Origin: Deltaproteobacteria bacterium RBG_13_61_14
GTDB taxonomy: Bacteria > RBG-13-61-14
Length of the DNA stretch: 5,531 nucleotides
Assembly (NCBI GenBank): GCA_001797815.1
Contig: MGQK01000129.1
Span: 29,974 to 35,504, forward strand
Direction of reading: 5' to 3'
Every line of letters starts with the position of its first letter. Positions within the stretch are counted from its first letter, which is position 1. Positions 1 to 3,839 of the stretch are shown in pieces. The translations under genes were made by a program, and so were the position numbers. Below the pieces are notes generated by a model. It was not told the DNA's origin. It saw only the letters and a list, made by a program, of their open reading frames with translations, and did no database searches.

Positions 1-1
1 C

Positions 2-436
2 TCCAACCTGCTCTTGACCGAGGCCTTCGGCCCGCATCAGCGCCTGGGCGGGATCATCACCTCCGCCCCGCTCGCGCCCGACCCGCGGCGCGAATGGGAC
101 CTTTGCCTCCCGGGTTGCACTCTCTGCGAAAAGGCCTGCCCGGTGGCCGCGCTCAAAGAGGGGAAATATGATGTGGACCCTTGCTTCACCTACTGGTCCA
201 CCGGCTTCGAGCGGATGCGGCCGCGGCGGCTCCGGGAATGGCCGGCCTATCTCCGCATGCTCCTTCAGCATCAGCGCCGGCGAGACTGGTTCATCGAGAT
301 GGGCCAGACCATGATCACCGACGTGGATTTCTGTATTGAATGCATGAAAGCCTGCCCCGTGGGCGAGCGCGGGAAAGCCCCGCGGCCGCGCCCCCGCTCG
401 TCCGATGACTCTGTCCAGGCTCAGGATACATGGTAA
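2..436 (+). CDS. 4Fe-4S double-cluster protein, C-terminal part (epoxyqueuosine reductase-like), partial
   Basis: This is the 3' end of a gene that enters from the left edge; the frame is open from base 2, so the TTG at 14 is not a credible start. The visible 144 residues begin with SNLLLTEAFGPHQRLGGIIT, which resembles the segment just before the Fe-S domain in epoxyqueuosine reductase (QueG) and reductive-dehalogenase-like proteins. Cys35, Cys39, Cys42 and Cys46-Pro form a first [4Fe-4S] motif. Cys61 followed by Cys111-x2-Cys114-x3-Cys118-Pro fits a second cluster whose fourth ligand lies between the two motifs, as in QueG. The first motif has three residues between its first two cysteines instead of the usual two. 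The last 24 residues are Arg/Pro-rich and polar, probably a disordered tail. A role in electron transfer or a reductive reaction is inferred. Whether it is a queuosine enzyme cannot be decided without the catalytic N-terminal part. Confidence 0.8.
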   Translation, partial: SNLLLTEAFGPHQRLGGIITSAPLAPDPRREWDLCLPGCTLCEKACPVAALKEGKYDVDPCFTYWSTGFERMRPRRLREWPAYLRMLLQHQRRRDWFIEMGQTMITDVDFCIECMKACPVGERGKAPRPRPRSSDDSVQAQDTW

Positions 437-455
437 ACACCCTGCCTTCCTTCCT

Positions 456-494
456 GGCGCGCCAACGAGCGCGCCCTAGGGGGAGGCGCGCGCC
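456..494. repeat. G+C-rich inverted repeat (hairpin)
   Basis: The 7-base arm GCGCGCC (469-475) is complementary to GGCGCGC (485-491), with a 9-base loop. An alternative pairing joins 456-462 (GGCGCGC) with 488-494 (GCGCGCC). It begins about 20 bases after the stop of the Fe-S gene. No T-run follows directly, so it may only stabilise the mRNA end or work with the T-rich hairpin downstream. Confidence 0.45.
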
Positions 495-513
495 GTCTGA
501 GCGCAAACACCCA

Positions 514-538
514 AAGGCGCTCGACGCCTTCTTTTCTT
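514..538 (+). terminator. Probable rho-independent terminator of the upstream Fe-S gene
   Basis: A perfect 6-bp stem, AAGGCG (514-519) with CGCCTT (525-530), encloses the loop CTCGA and is followed at once by CTTTTCTT. This is a short but well-formed intrinsic terminator shape on the + strand, about 80 bases after the stop codon at 434-436 and upstream of the next promoter. The stem is short, so efficiency may be modest. Confidence 0.5.
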
Positions 539-560
539 GGCGGCTTCGCCCCTTTAACCA

Positions 561-587
561 CCTTCTTCTTTCTTCTTCTTTTCTTTC
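561..587 (+). repeat. 27-base pure pyrimidine tract
   Basis: Every base from 561 to 587 is C or T, arranged mostly as repeats of TTC and TTTC, and the tract ends at AG (588-589). It stands out in an otherwise G+C-rich sequence. It lies between the terminator-like hairpin and the promoter of the next gene. It could be low-complexity drift, an additional U-rich termination zone for + strand transcripts, or a slippage-prone simple repeat. No function is assigned. Confidence 0.6.
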
Positions 588-658
588 AGCTAAACCCCGA
601 GTTTGCTGGGATCGGGAGGGCACAAAGTGTTTACAATGTATTGAACCTATACAGACTC

Positions 659-687
659 TTGAACTCGCCTCCGCTTCCCGCTATTAT
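659..687 (+). promoter_or_regulatory. Sigma70-type promoter for the ferritin-like gene
   Basis: TTGAAC (659-664) and TATTAT (682-687) are separated by exactly 17 bases, close to the TTGACA/TATAAT consensus. The start site would be near 693-695, giving a leader of about 38 bases before the ATG at 732. The sequence around the -10 element is locally A+T-rich within a G+C-rich window. Confidence 0.6.
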
Positions 688-717
688 AAATTGAGAGCCG
701 GGATGGCCCACAGGGAA

Positions 718-723
718 CGGAGG
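718..723 (+). promoter_or_regulatory. Ribosome binding site CGGAGG
   Basis: CGGAGG lies 8 bases upstream of the ATG at 732. It is a strong Shine-Dalgarno match and fixes the start of the 68-residue gene. Confidence 0.75.
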
Positions 724-731
724 TTGCGGCC

Positions 732-938
732 ATGGATAAATTGGAACTGTTCTACATTTTCCGCGCGGCCATAGACCACGAGAAGCAGGGCGAACGCATG
801 TATAGCGAAGCCATCAAGCTGACCGAGGACCGGCCCGAGCTGAGCAAAGTGTTTGTCGAAATTTTCCGCGAGGTGCAGCGCCACCAGAAGCGGCTGCTCT
901 TTCTTTACAAAAAACACAAGGCCGAGTTCGAGTCCTGA
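732..938 (+). CDS. Short ferritin/rubrerythrin-like helical protein (68 aa)
   Basis: The 68-residue product is almost entirely predicted helix: helix 1 about residues 3-32, a turn at Asp33-Arg34-Pro35, and helix 2 about 36-64. Helix 1 carries Glu17-x3-Glu21-x2-Tyr24 and helix 2 carries Glu43-x3-Glu47-x3-His51. This is the layout of half a ferritin-like four-helix bundle, as in rubrerythrin or encapsulated ferritins, where two such hairpins bind a di-iron site. It would therefore need to dimerise. The usual E-x-x-H of helix 2 is not exact: the position three before His51 is Val48, and the nearest Glu is four before. Iron binding is thus uncertain. Normal ferritin-like domains are about 130-150 aa, and encapsulated ferritins about 100. 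It has its own promoter and strong ribosome site, which supports a real gene. A role in iron or oxidative-stress handling is inference; a non-metal helical hairpin is the alternative. Confidence 0.72.
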   Translation: MDKLELFYIFRAAIDHEKQGERMYSEAIKLTEDRPELSKVFVEIFREVQRHQKRLLFLYKKHKAEFES

Positions 939-1001
939 CCCTATTTTTTCCTGGCACAATGTTGGTCGGGGCGATAAGCAATGGAATGTCAGATCATTTT
1001 A

Positions 1002-1025
1002 CTTGGTGCCTTGGTGACTTGGTGG
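1002..1025. repeat. Three tandem copies of the 8-mer CTTGGTGN
   Basis: Units CTTGGTGC (1002-1009), CTTGGTGA (1010-1017) and CTTGGTGG (1018-1025) follow each other exactly, differing only in the eighth base. This resembles a family of short intergenic repeats (CACCAAGG-type on the other strand) that I recall as scattered through many environmental bacterial genomes; that recollection is unverified. It lies in the gap ahead of the membrane-protein gene. Confidence 0.75.
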
Positions 1026-1031
1026 TAAAAT
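1003..1031 (+). promoter_or_regulatory. Possible promoter embedded in the 8-mer repeat
   Basis: TTGGTG (1003-1008), inside the first repeat unit, and TAAAAT (1026-1031), just after the third unit, are separated by 17 bases. The -10 element matches consensus at five of six positions; the -35 element matches only TTG. The predicted start would be near 1038, giving a leader of about 43 bases before the ATG at 1081. This is a weak call. Confidence 0.3.
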
Positions 1032-1080
1032 CTCCTCTGCCGCTCGGCCCCGGCCGGCTGAGCGTGAAACTTCCTCTCCC

Positions 1081-2202
1081 ATGAGCGCCGTTTTCCAACT
1101 CCTTGCCGACTCCGGCTTCGCCCAGCTCAGCCCGGGCCAGGCGGTCATGATCGCGGTCGGCCTGGTCCTGGTCATTCTCTCCATTTCCCGCGACCTCGAG
1201 CCCCTGCTGCTGATCCCGCTCGGCTTCGGAATCGTGCTCGCCAACATCCCCCTCTCCGGGCTCCTTGACCCGGCACCCGGCGGCATCTTCTACTACCTCT
1301 TCCAATATACCATCCTCAACAACTTCGCGCCCATCTTCCTCTTCTTCGGCGTCGGCGCCATGACCGACCTCGGCCCGCTCCTCGCCCGACCCTCCCTCTT
1401 CCTCATCTCCGCCCTGGCCCAGGCCGGCCAGTTCCTGGTCCTGCTCCTCGCCCTCGTCCTCGGCTTCGGGCTCAAGCAGGCCGCGGCCATCGGCATCATC
1501 GCCGGCGCCAACGGCCCGGTCACCGTGTTCATGGCCACCCACCTGGCGCCCGAGCTTCTCGGCCCGATCGTGGTCACCGCCTACCTCTACATGGCGCTGG
1601 TGCACCTGATCCAGCCGCCGATCATGCGCCTGCTCACGACCGCGGAGGAGCGCAAGATCGCGATGGCCCAGCTCCGCCAGGTCTCGCGCCAGGAGCGCAT
1701 CGGCTTCATCCTGGCGGTCACCGTGCTCGCCTGCCTGCTCCTGCCCGTCGGGACCCCGCTCTTCGCTTTCTTCATGGCCGGCAACCTGCTCCGCGAGTCC
1801 GGCCGCACCGACCGCCTCGCCGGCGCCGCGGCCAACGAGATCACCAACCTCTTCATCCTCTGCCTGGTCTTCGGCCTTTCCTACACCCTGGCCGCGGACC
1901 AGTTCCTCCACCGCCAGACCCTGCTCATCCTCGGACTGGGACTCCTCGGTTTTGCCTCCGCCACCGCCTTCGGCATCCTCATGGCCAAAGTCCTCAACTA
2001 CTTCAGCCGCGGACAAGTGAACCCACTGATCGGCGCCGCCGGTCTGGCCGCGGTGCCCCATTCGCCCCGCGTGGTCCAGATCGAAGGCCGCAAAGCCAAC
2101 CCCGACAACTTCCTGATCATGCACGCCATGGGGCCCAACCTCGGCGCCATCATCGCGTCCTCGGTGGTCGCCTGCGTGATCTACTCCCTGCTCGCGCACT
2201 GA
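1081..2202 (+). CDS. oadB: Na+-translocating decarboxylase beta subunit family protein (OadB/GcdB/MmdB type)
   Basis: This family forms the membrane channel of Na+-pumping biotin-dependent decarboxylases (oxaloacetate, glutaconyl-CoA, methylmalonyl-CoA), coupling decarboxylation of carboxybiotin to Na+ export. The 373-residue length matches the shorter family members. The family's conserved stretches are all present: LLLIPLGFG (42-50), FGVGAMTDLGPLLA (89-102), the GA-x-GP motif (142-146), LAPELLGP (155-162), AYLYMAL (167-173), LIQPPIMRLLTT (176-187), NPLIGAAG (314-321) and HAMGPN (348-353). Around ten hydrophobic segments are visible. Two deviations matter: the GADGP motif reads GANGP (Asn144), and the Ser of NPLIGxAGxS is Ala323. 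By alignment these are Klebsiella OadB Asp203 and Ser382, described as coupling residues. Tyr170, Asn314, Gly318 and Arg330 (Tyr229, Asn373, Gly377, Arg389) are kept. ATG 1081 is the only start in its open stretch but lacks a clear Shine-Dalgarno. No alpha or gamma subunit is adjacent, so substrate and ion are unknown. Confidence 0.9.
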   Translation: MSAVFQLLADSGFAQLSPGQAVMIAVGLVLVILSISRDLEPLLLIPLGFGIVLANIPLSGLLDPAPGGIFYYLFQYTILNNFAPIFLFFGVGAMTDLGPLLARPSLFLISALAQAGQFLVLLLALVLGFGLKQAAAIGIIAGANGPVTVFMATHLAPELLGPIVVTAYLYMALVHLIQPPIMRLLTTAEERKIAMAQLRQVSRQERIGFILAVTVLACLLLPVGTPLFAFFMAGNLLRESGRTDRLAGAAANEITNLFILCLVFGLSYTLAADQFLHRQTLLILGLGLLGFASATAFGILMAKVLNYFSRGQVNPLIGAAGLAAVPHSPRVVQIEGRKANPDNFLIMHAMGPNLGAIIASSVVACVIYSLLAH

Positions 2203-2245
2203 TTCATATTGGCATAAAGATGGGCCAGCTTTACTCGTGGCCAAG

Positions 2246-2273
2246 GTAGGGGCATGGCATGCCATGCCCCTAC
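2246..2273. repeat. 28-bp perfect palindrome between convergent genes
   Basis: All 14 base pairs match around a centre at 2259/2260; each arm reads GTAGGGGCATGGCA from its outer end. It occupies most of the 75-base gap between the + strand membrane-protein gene (stop at 2200-2202) and the minus-strand operon (stop at 2278-2280). No T-run follows on either strand, so a classic intrinsic terminator is not indicated. It resembles dispersed palindromic (REP-like) elements with a TAGGGGC outer end that I recall from environmental bacteria, and could protect both mRNA 3' ends. Confidence 0.85.
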
Positions 2274-2277
2274 TCGC

Positions 2278-2994
2278 TTAAGCAAATTGGGCGAGACGGA
2301 GGAAGACCTTTTCGGCCCGGTCCTGATTGACGATGCCGCAGATGCAAGGCTGGGCGATTTCTTCCGCGGCCTGGCGGGCGGTGAGCTGTTTTTGCCGGAC
2401 GCTCTTCACCAGGTGCTGGACCAGGTGCACCGAGATCAGACCGTGGCCGCACATGGTAAGGAGTTCCAGCTCGCCGGCCGCGGGCAAGCGCTCGGTGCGG
2501 CCGCGGAATCCCAGGCTGTGAAGGTAAGTATGCTCGCGCAACCCGGTCGCGCCGCAGCACTGGTGGATATCGCCGAACAAGCCGGAAAGCACGATCGAGA
2601 TGGGGTAACCCTTTTCCCGGTTTCGCTTCAACCATTCTCCTTGCAAGTCCTGGAGCAGGGCGATCACCTTTTCCGGGTCGGTGTAAATGGCGGTGAGCAC
2701 GCTCGAGCGTTCGGCCACCAGGCGCAAGAGCAACGCCCGGGTGGCTTCGGGTCGGAAGCGCGACATCAGCCGCACCAGGGCCTGCTTGGAGCCGAGCTGG
2801 GGAATGTCCAGGTCCGGGAAGTTGCGCGAGAGCCAGTTGCTCGGACCGTGGGCCAGCATCTTCTCGGCCAGTTCCGCCATGGCCTCGCCAATCCCTTGCT
2901 TCCGCTTATACTTCCCCGGGATCATGGCCAGGACGATGATCTCCTCGCCCGGATGCTCCGGGCTTAAGCCGCGACGCTGGGAGGTGTGCGACAC
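2278..2994 (-). CDS. Cysteine/histidine-rich protein of unknown function
   Basis: I do not recognise this 238-residue protein. Its first half (about 35-125) is mainly amphipathic helix with no cysteines. The second half gathers all five cysteines with many histidines: His144-x-Cys146-Cys147, then His155 and His159; Met181-Cys182-Gly-His184-Gly; and Cys217-x-Cys219-Gly-Ile. This pattern suggests a metal or Fe-S site formed by Cys146/147, Cys182, Cys217 and Cys219, but it matches no standard ferredoxin motif. There is no signal peptide or membrane span, so it is probably cytoplasmic. The GTG start at 2994 is preferred over an internal ATG at residue 24 because AGAGGG lies 6 bases upstream and the preceding gene stops only 2 bases before it, indicating translational coupling. 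It is the last gene of the minus-strand operon, so a role linked to the Fe-S protein before it is a reasonable inference, for example cluster assembly or electron transfer. Confidence 0.75.
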   Translation of the reverse strand: MSHTSQRRGLSPEHPGEEIIVLAMIPGKYKRKQGIGEAMAELAEKMLAHGPSNWLSRNFPDLDIPQLGSKQALVRLMSRFRPEATRALLLRLVAERSSVLTAIYTDPEKVIALLQDLQGEWLKRNREKGYPISIVLSGLFGDIHQCCGATGLREHTYLHSLGFRGRTERLPAAGELELLTMCGHGLISVHLVQHLVKSVRQKQLTARQAAEEIAQPCICGIVNQDRAEKVFLRLAQFA

Positions 2995-2996
2995 GA

Positions 2997-3839
2997 CTAG
3001 CCCTCTTGCCGAGCGATGCCCTCGGCCAGGCCCAGGTTGACCTTGCCGTTGGGCAGGCGAAAAACTTCCGGCCCGAAGAGCGGATCCAGCGGCGAGGCGC
3101 CGTCCGGCACGGCCCGCAAGGCGATGCTGACATTGAACACGGTCTCCACTTCCTCGGACAGCTCGGCCAGCAGAGCGCGCAATTCCGCGAACGCGCTTCG
3201 CGGCAGGATGAACTCGACCAGGGCCGAGATTACCTTTTCGTCCAATACCTCGGGTTTGAACGCGCCGGTCTTCGAGTCCGCGATCAACTCCGCCACGGGA
3301 TTATCCGCGACCGCCGGATAACCGTGTTCCGTGAATTTCCTGACCACCCGTTCCACCTCGCGGAGCCGGGCGCCCAGGGCCGGCCGGCCCAGCTCGACGA
3401 AGACTCCCATGAAGCCCGGCTGGTAGCGGCGGGTGGAGTCGTTGGTCTTGATGCCCTCGGTGCCGCGGCCGGGCACGCCGGTGGACTTATGCTCGACTAA
3501 CGGATTGGAAAAAGCCTCGCGCAGGGTGCGCGGCCATTCCAGCTTGCCGGGTTGGATGGCGTCTCCCGGACAGACCCGCGAGCGCTGGCACACCCCGCAT
3601 TCGGCGCACTCCTCCGGATCGGTCCGGGCGACTTCGTCCAGCCGGATAGCGCCCATCGGGCACAAGGGCACGCAGCTTCCGCAGCCGATGCAGCGGGAAG
3701 GATCAATCCAGCGGTGCGGCACCTCCGCCGCAGCCGGCCGGGAGCAGGCTTGGGGAGACGCCGCGACCGCGGCCGCGCCGACTGCGGAGCCGATCAGAAA
3801 GTGCCGCCGATTGATCGCCGGTCGCTTGTCTTCGGTCAT
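2997..3839 (-). CDS. Tat-exported 2x[4Fe-4S] ferredoxin-like protein
   Basis: The 280-residue product starts with a twin-arginine signal: Asn10-Arg11-Arg12-His-Phe-Leu-Ile, then a hydrophobic Ala/Gly-rich stretch to about residue 28 and an AAA cleavage region near 36-38. It should be folded with its clusters in the cytoplasm and exported by Tat. Cys50-x2-Cys53-x2-Cys56-x3-Cys60-Pro is a canonical [4Fe-4S] motif. The second, Cys78-x2-Cys81-x2-Cys84-x5-Cys90-Pro, has two extra residues before its last cysteine. Residues 121-165 (GVPGRGTEGIKTND, then FVELGRPALG) look like a conserved segment I associate with uncharacterised Fe-S proteins, but I cannot name the family. The rest is mixed helix and strand without cysteines. 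ATG 3839 is chosen over a start further upstream because the Tat signal begins right there and ATGA overlaps the hydrolase stop by 4 bases. Probably an extracytoplasmic electron carrier. Confidence 0.85.
   Translation of the reverse strand: MTEDKRPAINRRHFLIGSAVGAAAVAASPQACSRPAAAEVPHRWIDPSRCIGCGSCVPLCPMGAIRLDEVARTDPEECAECGVCQRSRVCPGDAIQPGKLEWPRTLREAFSNPLVEHKSTGVPGRGTEGIKTNDSTRRYQPGFMGVFVELGRPALGARLREVERVVRKFTEHGYPAVADNPVAELIADSKTGAFKPEVLDEKVISALVEFILPRSAFAELRALLAELSEEVETVFNVSIALRAVPDGASPLDPLFGPEVFRLPNGKVNLGLAEGIARQEG
3001..3006 (-). promoter_or_regulatory. Ribosome binding site AGAGGG for the GTG-start gene
   Basis: On the minus strand AGAGGG lies 6 bases before the GTG at 2994, inside the end of the upstream Fe-S gene. 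It decides for the GTG start and supports coupled translation. Confidence 0.5.

Noticed and set aside
28-32. Possible lipoprotein signal in the Tat protein at Ala31-Cys32 (residue numbers; bases about 3744-3755)
   Set aside because: The residues before the cysteine (Ser-Pro-Gln-Ala) do not fit a lipobox, and the twin-arginine signal with an AAA cleavage region explains the N-terminus better.
561-589. Pyrimidine tract ending in AG, resembling a eukaryotic 3' splice site
   Set aside because: Surrounding genes and signals are bacterial, with operons and Shine-Dalgarno sites, so the likeness is coincidental.
430-774. A 114-codon + strand frame beginning at the stop of the first gene
   Set aside because: It runs through the terminator-like hairpin, the pyrimidine tract and the promoter, overlaps the ferritin-like gene, and has no ribosome site or protein-like composition.
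684-959. A 91-codon minus-strand frame opposite the ferritin-like gene
   Set aside because: The + strand frame has a promoter, a strong ribosome site and a coherent helical pattern; the minus-strand product looks like its complement.
994-2265. A 423-codon minus-strand open frame covering the whole beta-subunit gene
   Set aside because: It is longer than the real gene, but its product is a low-complexity Glu/Gly/Asp/His string, as expected from the complement of Leu/Ala-rich membrane codons. The + strand frame has clear family motifs.
2254-2967. A 237-codon + strand open frame opposite the Cys-rich gene
   Set aside because: No recognisable motif. The minus-strand frame has a ribosome site, a 2-base gap to its neighbour and clustered cysteine motifs.
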